The translations under genes and the position numbers were made by a program. Below, piece by piece: positions 1 to 8,504 of a stretch of 11,390 bases of DNA (the stretch's first letter is position 1; each line of letters begins with the position of its first letter). Below the pieces are notes generated by a model that worked only from the letters and a program-made list of their open reading frames with translations, was not told the origin of the DNA and made no database searches. Source of the DNA: CAZVFX01 sp964626565 (GTDB lineage: Bacteria; Myxococcota_A; UBA9042; CAIXZC01); contig CAZVFX010000178.1 in NCBI GenBank assembly GCA_964626565.1, positions 1 to 11,390 on the forward strand, read 5' to 3'.

Positions 1-3000
1 GTCACCAGCCCCGACGGCGGCAGCGCTACGCTGCCCGAGGCGTTTACCTATTCCGAAGACGAAGTTCTGGCCCTCATGGGCGTGCAGCCCGGTTCCGGCT
101 CGGTGGACGGCGGCTACCTGGTGATGCTCTCCGGTACCGGCTTTGAAACCGGCATGACCGCAACCATTTGTGAAACCCTTGCCGAAGACCTGCAGATACT
201 CTCTTCAAACGGCGCGGTCGCAACCGTACCTGCGGGGCAGGCCGGGGCCTGTGACGTGACGGTGACGAACCTCAACGGCGAAAGCGCGGTGATGGAGTCA
301 GCGTTCGTCTACACCGAAGACGAAGTAACTACCGAAGGGCCTTCCATCGGCCTGGTTTCACCCAAGAAGGGCCCCGTAGAAGGAGGTACCTGGGTGCTCA
401 TCGGCGGCAGCAATTTCGCGGCCGGCGCGACGGTGGACTTCGGGTTGAACCCGGCGGACGACGTAGATTTCGTCGAAACCACCAAGCTCCTCGCCTTGAC
501 CCCGCCGTCGCCTCCCGGCTTCTCCAATGTGAAGGTGACCAACCCCGACGGCAAGTCATCCACCCTGACCAGTGCGTTCCAGTTCCTGGTTTCCGAGGAA
601 CCGCCGGTGGAGATCTTCGCCATAAACCCGGGCAGCGGTCCGGTGACCGGCGGCACAATGGCGGTGATCCACGGTGCCAACTTCAAGCCCGGGGTCGCAG
701 CCTACATCGGCTCCAAGCCGGTGACCACGCTGGCGTTCCTGTCGGCAGAGCAACTCTCAGTCCTGGCCCCTCCCGGTGAGGTTGGACCCGCCGACGTATT
801 GGTGGTCAACCCCGACGGCACCTCCGCACTACTGGAATCTGCATTCTCGTATTTCGAGCTTGAGCAGGGAGATGTGCCGCCCATCGTGGCCGGCGTGTAT
901 CCCGAGTACGGCCCCGCAGAGGGCGGCGAAGAGGTGACGATCCTCGGCTCCAACTTCCAACAGGGCGCCACGGTGTACTTCGATGGCGTGCCCATGGAAG
1001 TGGTGAACACCCAGGGCACCGGGCTTATTACCGTCCTGACCGTTCCTCATGAGGCCGGGTCGGTTGATGTCGCAGTGGCCAATCCCGACGGGCAGACCGC
1101 GGTGCTGCAGGACGGCTACGTATTCTTCGTGAGCCCGCCGTTTATTGCAGCCCTGGTACCCAACGAGGGTCCCACCACCGGCGGTACTCCGGTGACCATT
1201 ACGGGCAGCGGCTTTGCCGCCGGCCTCAAAGTGTACTGGGATGGTGAGTTGGCCAGCGGCCTCATCGTCAATCCGCCCGACGAGATCCAGTTGACCGCCC
1301 CCGCCCACGACGCGGGCGCGGTGACCATCTCGGTGCTCAACCCCGACGGTCTTTCCGCAACACTCGAAGAAGCTTTCACCTATCTGGAACCCGAAGCGAT
1401 TCCCGCACCGGAGCTGGCCGGCGTCAGCCCGTCGCACGGAACCGCGGTAGGTGGCTACCAGGCCATTGTGACCGGTGAGAATTTTCAACCCGGCGTCGCA
1501 GTGATGTTCGGTGCCAAGGCCTCGTCCGAAGTGCAGTTCCTTTCGCCCCAGGGCCTCGTGGCTCTCGTGCCTGCAGGAGCCGCGGGTGACACTGTCGACG
1601 TAACGGCAACCAACCCCGACGGGCAGGAAGCTATTCTCGAAGGCGGGTTCACTTATGATGAGGCGGAAAAGGAGCCCCTCACCATCATTTCGGTTATGCC
1701 TTCCTCCGGCCCCGCCGATGGAGGCACCAACGTAGCCGTAGTGGGCACCGGGTTCATCCAGGGCGGAACAGACCTCCTGTTCGGTGACAAGCTGGGCGAA
1801 AACGTTTCCGTAGTCTCGAGCAACCTGCTCACCGCACTCTCCCCCGCGTCCACGCCGGGCGCAGTGGATGTGAAAGTGGATACAGGCGGCGAAGTGGCCG
1901 TCCTCCCGGCAGGCTTCCTCTTCCAGGAGGAGCAGCCTCAGGTCGTTCCGCCGGACATTCTCTCCGTATCGCCGTCCGCAGGCCCCATGGAAGGGGGCAC
2001 GCTGGTCCAGATTTCCGGCACCGGTTTCAAGGATGGCGGCCAGGTACTCTTCGGCGGAGACTCTGCTCTTTCGGTGACCTTCGAGTCATCAGAACTGGTG
2101 CTTGCCGAATCCCCTGCCGGCGATGAAGGTACCGTGTCGGTGGTGCTCATCAATCCCGACGGCACCGCGGATATCCTGTCCAACGCGTTTACCTACTACG
2201 GCGAAACCGAGGCCAGTCCCCCGGTGGTCGCAGGCCTCGTACCCGACTTCGGCAGCGCACTGGGCGATGACCTGGTGACCGTTGCCGGCGCCAACTTCTC
2301 CCAGGGCCTGAGCCTCTACATCTGTGGTGTGCCGGCCATGGACATCAATGTACTTACTCAGTCGCAGTTCACCGCCCGCACTCCGCCGGGACCCGTGGGC
2401 AAATGCGACGTCGAAGTGGTGAACCCCGACGGTCAGGCCGGAAACCTGCCCAACGGCTTCAGCTACATGGCGCCTCAGCCTACCTTGGACAACGTGGTTC
2501 CCGCCCAGGGTCCCGTGGAAGGTGGCATTGAGGTGGTGCTGTACGGCAGCAACTTCATGGAAGGCCTCGAAGTGTGGTTCGGTGTATCCAAGTCACCTTC
2601 CGCAGTTCTGTTCAGCGATGCCACCGCGTCCGCAGTTGTTCCCCCGGGCCTGCCCGGCAAGGTGGACGTGAAAGTGGTCAACCCGGGCGGCCTCAGCTCT
2701 ATCCTGTTTGAAGCGTTTGAGTACTCGGAGAATCCCGAGGTGGTGCCCGCACCCGAGATTACTGCGCTTATTCCGCCCAGCGGCCCGGTAACCGGCGGCA
2801 CCCTCATCAGCCTGCAGGGAGCCAACTTCCAGGACGGCGCTCAGGTGCTGTTCAGCGGCGTCCAGTCGCCGGGAGTTTCTTTCGTGGACGATACCAGCCT
2901 TCTCGTAGAGTCTCCGCCCAGCCCGGAGGGCCCGGCCGATGTGACCGTGCTCAACCCCGACGGACAGGGAGTGACTCTGCCGGGCGGCTATGAATACGTT

Positions 3001-6000
3001 GTGCCTTCGGCACAGGCGCCGAAGCTGTTCGGTGTGGTCCCGTCCTCGGGACCGGAAGGGGGCGGCACTACCATCCTGGTGACGGGAGCCAACCTCACCT
3101 CGGAAGGTATGCTCTACGTGGGCATGAAAGCAGTCGGCCAGTTTACCTTCCTCAACTCCTCGGTGGTGTCGGGCGTGACGCCGTCCGGCCAGCCGGGTCC
3201 GGCCACGGTGAAGTTCATCGGTGCCGACGGCCAGGAAGCTTCCCTGGATAACGGCTATACCTACATACCCGCGCCGAAGATCGAGAGCATCTCCCCGGAA
3301 ATCGGACCGGTGGACGGCGGCACGGAAATAACCATGGTGGGCCAGAACTTCCAACCCCAGGCACAAGTGTGGTTCGGCGATGAACCGGCCCAGAGCGTGG
3401 TGGTGGAAAACAGCCTTATCATCAAAGTCATCACGCCTCCATCGGCGGCCCCCGGCGCGGTGGACATTACCATCGTCAACGATGACGGCCAGGAAGGGGT
3501 CCTTGCCGAGGCCTTCACCTATCTACTGGGCCCGGAACTCGACAGCCTGGCGCCGGCTTCAGGGCCGGTTACCGGCGGCACCCCGGTGTCTATTTGGGGC
3601 GCCAACTTCACCGACGGCATCGTGGTGACCTTTGGCAATGTTGAGGCGCTGGATGTGAACGTGGTGGACGACGGCCTGTTGCTGTGCACCTCCCCGGCAG
3701 CCGAGGAAGGGATCGTTGACGTAACGGTGACCAATCCCGACGGCCAGATGGCGATGCTCGAGCAGGCGTTCGAGTTCCTCCCCGAAGGCGGGCCACAGCC
3801 CGTGCTGACCAATATCTACCCGCCCGCAGGGCCGGAAACCGGAGGTACGCTGGTTACTCTCTCCGGCGAAAACCTCGACGACCCGGGCGCCATACTCCTG
3901 GGCGACACGCCAGTGACCGAATACATATCGGTCGCACCGGCCGAAGTGGTCTTTGAAACTCCTGCTGCCGAGCCCGGAATAGTGGACGTAACGTTCATTT
4001 CGGGAGGAGGGCAGTCCGTCACGCTCGAGCAGGCATTTGAGTATATACTTGAGGAAGAACTGCCTCCGCCGCCGGAACTGCTATTGGTGGATCCGGAGAG
4101 CGGTCCGACCTCGGGGAACACCGTGGTGACCCTTACCGGCGCGTTCTTCCAGGACGGTGCGCAAGTCTACTTCGGCAACAAGATGGCGTCGGAGGTGACC
4201 TTCCTGTCCGAGAACGGGCTGGAAGCGCAGACGCCGCTCCACGAAGCCGCCCTGGTGGATGTGACGGTGCTCAATCCGGACGGACAGATCACCATGCTGC
4301 CCCAGGCGTTCACCTTTGTGCCGCCGCCGGTGATGCTGTCGGTGGAGCCCGATTCAGGTTCGCCGTTGGGTGGTAACGACATTACCATCTCCGGCGCGGA
4401 CTTCTTTGCCGGAGACAATCCGTCGGACATGTCCTCAGTACACATCTGCTCTGACTTCGCGGCTGAATTGGGCTGCGAGAAGGTGCTGAGTGCCAATGTG
4501 TCGGAGTTGACTGAGGAGACCATAACCTTCACCGCACCCCAGCACTTGCCCGGGTTTGTGGATGTGGGCGTGGTCAACCCCGACGGACAGAAGACTTTCA
4601 TCGGTGGGGCCTACTACTACAACGAGCCCCCCATACTCGAGTCTCTCGACCCGACCAGCGGGCCGGCGGGCGGCGGCACCGATGTCACCATCACCGGGTC
4701 AGGCTTCCAGGCCGGAATCCAGGTGTTCTTCGGAGACTTCGCCTCACCGGACGTAACGCCTCTGTCCGAGACCGAACTTCTCGCCGTGACTCCTCCGGGC
4801 AGCCACGGCCTGGTGGACCTGACGGTGGAGAACCCCGACGGCACGCCGGACTCCATCGGGGATGCGTATGACTACATTGCAGCGCCGGAGATCGACAAGA
4901 TCTACCCCACCTCCGGACCGGAGGAAGGGGGCACCCAGGTAACCATCGAAGGTGAGTATTTCTGGGTCGACGAACCGACTTCAGTAGTCTACGTGGGCGA
5001 CATTGCTATCGCCGCGGAAGACACCAATATTGTAAGTTCGACCATCATCATTATCACTACTCCCCCCGGCGTCGGCCCGGTAGCCATCAAGGTGGAAAAC
5101 CCCGACGGCCAGTCCGATACCCTCGGCCAGGCCTTCGTGTACGTGCCGCCGGCTCCGCCGCCTACCATCGGCTTTGTTATTCCTTCCTTCGGCTCCGGCA
5201 ACGGCGGCGAAATCGTCTCGGTTATCGGCACCGGGTTTATGGACGGCGCCCAGGTGTACTTCGGCGAAGAAGGAGCCTGGGTCCAGGGGACCAACCCGCT
5301 GGTGAAGAACCTTGGTACCATGATTTCGGTGGTGACGCCGCCCCACGATGCCGGCATGGTGGATGTGCGAGTGGTGAACACCAACCAGCAGGAGGTAGTA
5401 GCCTCGGGCCTGTTCGAATTCACCGAGCCCCAGCAGCTGCCGCCGTTGGGCTTTGTCGCTGCGCTTCCCAACCGGGGGCCGGTGGACGGAGGAATCCAGA
5501 TCACCATCTCCGGTAAGGGCTTCAAATCAGGGATCAAGGTATTCTTTGGTAGTGACCCGGATTGGGACGAAGGAACCGAGACGCAGTACCTCGGGCCCAC
5601 GATTCTGCACACCACCGTGCCTGCGTCTCCCACTGGAGACCCGGGGCAGTTCGACATCATGTTGCTCAATCCGTCAGCGCCGGGAGACCCGGACAGCGTA
5701 GTCGCCGAAGGCGCTTTCTCCTATACCTCCGGCGGCGTGTTCGAGTTGAAGGGTCTGCGAATTCCACCCGACGGCCGGTCCGACTGGGCCGCGGAAGCTT
5801 CGGACCTCAACAACGACGGTCTTCCCGATGTCTATCTCTCCCGTGAAGGGGGCTCGGCCCAGGGCGAAGTGTTTATCAACACCGCGCCCGACGAGTGGGG
5901 CTTTGGCGGCTGGTTCTACAAGCTCACCGACCTCACCAACTGGAACACCTCCCAGCCCTACATGTCGGCCGGGGACTTCGACGGTGACGGCGACATGGAC

Positions 6001-8472
6001 CTCATCCAGCGTCGCGCCGACACCATGATTATGGAGCGCAACAAGGGAGACGCGACCTTTGGACCGTACGAGAACAAGGGATGGATTTCGTGGGAGGCCC
6101 GCCACTTTGCGGTCGCCGACTTCAACTGCGACGGCTACCTGGACATCTTTGTGTCCAGTGACTCTACGTCCGGCAGCCGGCCCAACCGGATCCTTGTGAA
6201 CGACGGCAACGGCGGATTCGAGCATCAGACCACCAACCGGCTGCCGGCCCAGTACGAGTATACCGAACAGGCCGCAGCAGCGGACGTGGACCTCGACGGT
6301 GACGTTGACCTCCTGCTGGCCAACAACACGGCCATGCAGAACCGCCTCTACTACAACAACTGCGCCAATATCGACCTGCCGCCGGTGTGCGCCATTCCCA
6401 TGTGCACCAACTACGAATACAACGGGCACGTGTACGCGGTGTGCAGCGACACCCGCAGTTGGGCCTCGGCCAAGGCGAAGTGCGAGCAGAACGGTTATGA
6501 CCTGGCGGTGATCAACGATTCCGCCGAGCAGAACTTCCTGAACTCCAAACTGTCCTGGGAAGCCTGGATCGGTTATTCCGACCAGGATGAAGAGGGCCAA
6601 TGGAAGTGGTACGCCGACGACTCGGACTACACTTTCTGGGGCGGCGGCCAGCCGGACAACGCAGGCGGCACCGAGCACTGTGCGGCCATGCGCTGGTGGG
6701 GCGGCGGCCAGTGGAACGACACCCAGTGCGGCAGCGGCCGGCGCTACGTGTGCGAGGCGCCCAAAGAGCTGTGCCCCGTGCCCTGGAAATTCACCGACGC
6801 CCAATACGGGCCCGGCAAGAACTTCCCCATCTCCGGCTTCAACACCAACTGGGTTTCGCTGGTGGACCTTGACAAGAATGCCTATGCCGACGCCATCGTG
6901 GCCAACTGGGGCCAGCAGACCAGGGTCTACATGAACTACGGCGGCAACTTCCAGAACGATGACCTGGCCCACTGGCCTCAGGGCGAGGAGAACCCGCACA
7001 TCAACCGGCTCTATCCTACCGACGTAGACCTCGACGGCGATACAGACATTATCGCCCAGGTCGACTCCAGTGGCTGGCGCTGGTTGAGGGTCTACCTCAA
7101 CGATCTTAACAACGGCGGCTCCGGCGCACTGGCGCTGTCGGAAGACGCAGTACCGGGCCGGCGCGGGGACACCAGGGCGTTTGCAATCGCCGACTTCGAC
7201 GGCGACTTGCTGCCCGACATCTGGGTACTCAACAAAGACCACCAGGACCTGTACCTGGCCAACAACGGATTCGAGACCAATGTCGACTGGGTTGACGAAA
7301 ATCGAGTGGGCGCCGGCAAGTTCGTGTGGAATACACAGCACGGAATTCCGGAAGGGCTGGAAAACGCGATGGACGTGCGGTCGGGAGATATCGATGGAGA
7401 CGGCGACCTCGACCTGATCAAAGCCCACTGGAAATCCAAACGGCTCACCATCTACATCAATGATGGCACCGGGCAGTTCGTGGACGAGAGTATCGATCGC
7501 TTCCCGGAGATGACCTTGAAGCTGATGATTCAACTCCACGACCTGGTCCTCGAGGACCTGGACGCGGACGGCGACCTGGACATCATGGCGGGTGGATACA
7601 AAGGGTGCGAGTGGAACGAAGACAACAACGTCTCCCGCATCCGGCTGTTCCTCAACGATGGGGACGGGTACTTCACTGACGTCACCACGGGGAATGTGCC
7701 CTACTACAGCGACCACTGCTATCGGTTCCTGAAGCCCGCCGACTTCAACGGCGACGGCAAGATGGACGTCTTCGCCGGCGGCTGGAACTGGTGCTACAAC
7801 TGGGACGGTACCCAGCGCTACCAGGTGCTTATCAATGGCGGTGACCCGTTCGATACCGGCGCACCCTATTTCTTCAACCAGTCGGGCAACTGGCTGCCGT
7901 CAACGCAGCCCTCACCCATGGACGGCTACCTCGCCGACCTGGACGATGACGGGGACATCGACATGTACCTGGGCCGCGGTTCCGGCAGCTATCAGAATCG
8001 CGTCTACCTCAACGAAGCCGGCAAGCTGGTGGACAAGACCTCATCACACCTGCCCTCGGTCTCCGATGACACTCACAAGGTGGCCACCGCTGACTTCGAC
8101 GACGACGGGGACCTCGACCTGTACTCCATCAACTGGGGCCAGGACCGTATGTACCTCCAGGAGATCGACCACACCTACTCCGACGTTACCACCAGTAACG
8201 TGCCGGGCAGTGGCTCGACGAGTAACGATGCCTCCATGGCCGACTTTGATGGGGATGGCCTGCCCGACCTCTTCATCGTCAACGACGACCAGAAGAACGA
8301 GCTGTACCTTAACGTCGGTGAAGGAAAGCTCTCCAACAAGTCGGTCAACCTTCCCTGGGATGACGACTGGGGACGGGGTGCCGCAGCCGGCGACTACGAC
8401 GGTGACGGCGACATCGACGTCTATGTCTCGACTTCCGGGATGGACCGCCTGTATATCAACATGGGCAACTAG
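1..8472 (+). CDS. Giant TIG-repeat / FG-GAP / C-type lectin surface protein, 5' partial
   Basis: The frame is open from base 1 and ends at TAG 8470-8472, so 2823 residues are visible and the true start is upstream; ATG 76 is only an internal methionine, because the preceding codons already encode the end of a TIG repeat (SPDG, then EAFTY). In order: partial TIG repeat (residues 1-25), 21 full IPT/TIG Ig-like repeats (26-1909), FG-GAP/VCBS calcium loops 1-4 (1935-2103), C-type lectin-like domain (2135-2254), loops 5-14 (2289-2806), and the end 17 residues after the last loop. TIG repeats are beta-sandwich spacers, FG-GAP repeats form calcium-binding propeller blades, and lectin folds often bind sugars, so I infer an adhesin or glycan-binding stalk-and-head protein outside the cell. 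No enzyme motif, membrane helix, LPXTG or other C-terminal sorting signal is visible. The domain calls are firm; the biological role is inferred. Confidence 0.93.
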   Translation, partial: VTSPDGGSATLPEAFTYSEDEVLALMGVQPGSGSVDGGYLVMLSGTGFETGMTATICETLAEDLQILSSNGAVATVPAGQAGACDVTVTNLNGESAVMESAFVYTEDEVTTEGPSIGLVSPKKGPVEGGTWVLIGGSNFAAGATVDFGLNPADDVDFVETTKLLALTPPSPPGFSNVKVTNPDGKSSTLTSAFQFLVSEEPPVEIFAINPGSGPVTGGTMAVIHGANFKPGVAAYIGSKPVTTLAFLSAEQLSVLAPPGEVGPADVLVVNPDGTSALLESAFSYFELEQGDVPPIVAGVYPEYGPAEGGEEVTILGSNFQQGATVYFDGVPMEVVNTQGTGLITVLTVPHEAGSVDVAVANPDGQTAVLQDGYVFFVSPPFIAALVPNEGPTTGGTPVTITGSGFAAGLKVYWDGELASGLIVNPPDEIQLTAPAHDAGAVTISVLNPDGLSATLEEAFTYLEPEAIPAPELAGVSPSHGTAVGGYQAIVTGENFQPGVAVMFGAKASSEVQFLSPQGLVALVPAGAAGDTVDVTATNPDGQEAILEGGFTYDEAEKEPLTIISVMPSSGPADGGTNVAVVGTGFIQGGTDLLFGDKLGENVSVVSSNLLTALSPASTPGAVDVKVDTGGEVAVLPAGFLFQEEQPQVVPPDILSVSPSAGPMEGGTLVQISGTGFKDGGQVLFGGDSALSVTFESSELVLAESPAGDEGTVSVVLINPDGTADILSNAFTYYGETEASPPVVAGLVPDFGSALGDDLVTVAGANFSQGLSLYICGVPAMDINVLTQSQFTARTPPGPVGKCDVEVVNPDGQAGNLPNGFSYMAPQPTLDNVVPAQGPVEGGIEVVLYGSNFMEGLEVWFGVSKSPSAVLFSDATASAVVPPGLPGKVDVKVVNPGGLSSILFEAFEYSENPEVVPAPEITALIPPSGPVTGGTLISLQGANFQDGAQVLFSGVQSPGVSFVDDTSLLVESPPSPEGPADVTVLNPDGQGVTLPGGYEYVVPSAQAPKLFGVVPSSGPEGGGTTILVTGANLTSEGMLYVGMKAVGQFTFLNSSVVSGVTPSGQPGPATVKFIGADGQEASLDNGYTYIPAPKIESISPEIGPVDGGTEITMVGQNFQPQAQVWFGDEPAQSVVVENSLIIKVITPPSAAPGAVDITIVNDDGQEGVLAEAFTYLLGPELDSLAPASGPVTGGTPVSIWGANFTDGIVVTFGNVEALDVNVVDDGLLLCTSPAAEEGIVDVTVTNPDGQMAMLEQAFEFLPEGGPQPVLTNIYPPAGPETGGTLVTLSGENLDDPGAILLGDTPVTEYISVAPAEVVFETPAAEPGIVDVTFISGGGQSVTLEQAFEYILEEELPPPPELLLVDPESGPTSGNTVVTLTGAFFQDGAQVYFGNKMASEVTFLSENGLEAQTPLHEAALVDVTVLNPDGQITMLPQAFTFVPPPVMLSVEPDSGSPLGGNDITISGADFFAGDNPSDMSSVHICSDFAAELGCEKVLSANVSELTEETITFTAPQHLPGFVDVGVVNPDGQKTFIGGAYYYNEPPILESLDPTSGPAGGGTDVTITGSGFQAGIQVFFGDFASPDVTPLSETELLAVTPPGSHGLVDLTVENPDGTPDSIGDAYDYIAAPEIDKIYPTSGPEEGGTQVTIEGEYFWVDEPTSVVYVGDIAIAAEDTNIVSSTIIIITTPPGVGPVAIKVENPDGQSDTLGQAFVYVPPAPPPTIGFVIPSFGSGNGGEIVSVIGTGFMDGAQVYFGEEGAWVQGTNPLVKNLGTMISVVTPPHDAGMVDVRVVNTNQQEVVASGLFEFTEPQQLPPLGFVAALPNRGPVDGGIQITISGKGFKSGIKVFFGSDPDWDEGTETQYLGPTILHTTVPASPTGDPGQFDIMLLNPSAPGDPDSVVAEGAFSYTSGGVFELKGLRIPPDGRSDWAAEASDLNNDGLPDVYLSREGGSAQGEVFINTAPDEWGFGGWFYKLTDLTNWNTSQPYMSAGDFDGDGDMDLIQRRADTMIMERNKGDATFGPYENKGWISWEARHFAVADFNCDGYLDIFVSSDSTSGSRPNRILVNDGNGGFEHQTTNRLPAQYEYTEQAAAADVDLDGDVDLLLANNTAMQNRLYYNNCANIDLPPVCAIPMCTNYEYNGHVYAVCSDTRSWASAKAKCEQNGYDLAVINDSAEQNFLNSKLSWEAWIGYSDQDEEGQWKWYADDSDYTFWGGGQPDNAGGTEHCAAMRWWGGGQWNDTQCGSGRRYVCEAPKELCPVPWKFTDAQYGPGKNFPISGFNTNWVSLVDLDKNAYADAIVANWGQQTRVYMNYGGNFQNDDLAHWPQGEENPHINRLYPTDVDLDGDTDIIAQVDSSGWRWLRVYLNDLNNGGSGALALSEDAVPGRRGDTRAFAIADFDGDLLPDIWVLNKDHQDLYLANNGFETNVDWVDENRVGAGKFVWNTQHGIPEGLENAMDVRSGDIDGDGDLDLIKAHWKSKRLTIYINDGTGQFVDESIDRFPEMTLKLMIQLHDLVLEDLDADGDLDIMAGGYKGCEWNEDNNVSRIRLFLNDGDGYFTDVTTGNVPYYSDHCYRFLKPADFNGDGKMDVFAGGWNWCYNWDGTQRYQVLINGGDPFDTGAPYFFNQSGNWLPSTQPSPMDGYLADLDDDGDIDMYLGRGSGSYQNRVYLNEAGKLVDKTSSHLPSVSDDTHKVATADFDDDGDLDLYSINWGQDRMYLQEIDHTYSDVTTSNVPGSGSTSNDASMADFDGDGLPDLFIVNDDQKNELYLNVGEGKLSNKSVNLPWDDDWGRGAAAGDYDGDGDIDVYVSTSGMDRLYINMGN
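76..5727 (+). repeat. Tandem array of 21 complete IPT/TIG domain repeats
   Basis: Protein-level repeats of about 85-101 residues start near 76, 349, 616, 889, 1147, 1417, 1687, 1960, 2230, 2488, 2761, 3028, 3283, 3541, 3808, 4081, 4336, 4639, 4894, 5170 and 5449. Each follows one plan: a P-x-x-G-P/S start, then GG, then G-x-x-F, a Y/F-G strand end, a TPP/APP-like turn, V-D-V, an NPDG-type turn and a final A/G-F/Y-x-Y/F strand. The exact NPDG motif occurs in 13 of the 21; the others carry variants such as NLNG, NPGG, NDDG, GADG or NTNQ. This is the IPT/TIG Ig-like fold, here acting as a stalk. Linkers between repeats are acidic and proline-rich. The copies are diverged in DNA, so the array is not a recent expansion. 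Confidence 0.92.
5803..6309 (+). other. FG-GAP/VCBS calcium-loop repeats 1-4 (before the lectin domain)
   Basis: Four loops of the D-x-D/N-x-D-G-x-x-D type lie at 5803 (DLNNDGLPD), 5974 (DFDGDGDMD), 6118 (DFNCDGYLD) and 6283 (DVDLDGDVD), spaced 171, 144 and 165 bases. Loops 3 and 4 are each followed by a strand ending in an asparagine (RILVND, RLYYNN), as in FG-GAP blades of integrin-alpha-like propellers. The loops bind calcium in known family members. Loop 3 carries an unusual cysteine inside the metal loop. Confidence 0.88.
6403..6762 (+). other. C-type lectin-like domain inside the FG-GAP region
   Basis: About 120 residues match the C-type lectin plan in order: an N-terminal Cys pair (6403, 6442) as in long-form domains; S-W-x-x-A-K-x-K-C with the first core Cys at 6481; L-A-V-I-N-D; the WIGY version of the WIGL motif at 6565-6576; QPD at 6649-6657; Glu 6673 and Cys 6679; WND at 6712-6720; Cys 6727; and YVCE with Cys 6751. 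The four core cysteines can form the two standard disulfides. QPD, the glutamate and WND make the calcium site 2 of sugar-binding members, and QPD rather than EPN is the galactose-type form. Calcium-dependent galactose-type binding is therefore plausible but inferred. Confidence 0.9.
6865..8418 (+). other. FG-GAP/VCBS calcium-loop repeats 5-14 (after the lectin domain)
   Basis: Ten loops start at 6865 (DLDKNAYAD, degenerate, with alanine in place of glycine), 7021, 7192 (DFDGDLLPD, glycine replaced), 7387, 7555, 7741, 7936, 8092, 8242 and 8392, with 150-195 base spacing. Typical copies are DIDGDGDLD, DFNGDGKMD and DYDGDGDID. Many are followed by strands such as VYLND, IYIND, LFLND or VYLNE and a G-x-F turn. 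Together with loops 1-4 this gives 14, which would fit two seven-bladed propellers, but the blade boundaries cannot be proven from sequence alone. Cysteines at 7606, 7717 and 7792 suggest extra disulfides. Confidence 0.88.
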
Positions 8473-8476
8473 CAAG

Positions 8477-8504
8477 TTTCCGATTCGTAGAATTCATCTA
8501 TAAT
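8477..8504 (+). promoter_or_regulatory. Putative sigma-70-type promoter for the VIT/VWA gene
   Basis: A perfect TATAAT box lies at 8499-8504, in a short AT-rich stretch just after the stop of the giant gene. A weak -35 (TTTCCG, 8477-8482, three of six matches) is 16 bases upstream. Initiation near 8511 would give a leader of about 100 bases before the ATG at 8615. It implies the second gene can be transcribed on its own. A chance match in an AT-rich spacer remains possible. Confidence 0.45.

Noticed and set aside
76..78. ATG 76 as the true start of the giant gene
   Set aside because: The 25 codons before it are in frame and encode the end of a TIG repeat, and a start here would give no signal peptide.
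829..1488. A 219-codon minus-strand frame opposite TIG repeats 3-6
   Set aside because: Its composition mirrors the repeated sense codons and it has no ribosome site or known motif; similar shadows occur along the whole GC-rich array.
2593..3366. A 257-codon minus-strand frame opposite TIG repeats 10-13
   Set aside because: Arg/Gly/His-rich product typical of a GC-rich antisense shadow, with no family features.
76..5727. CRISPR-like or recent tandem DNA repeat array
   Set aside because: The periodicity of about 270 bases is a protein-domain repeat with diverged DNA, and there are no short identical repeats with spacers.
5674..7716. A 680-codon open frame on the minus strand opposite the propeller and lectin region
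   Set aside because: It lies wholly antisense to a strongly supported coding frame, its product is a low-complexity Val/Gly/Asp-rich echo of the repeated GAC/GTC codons, and no domain is recognisable.
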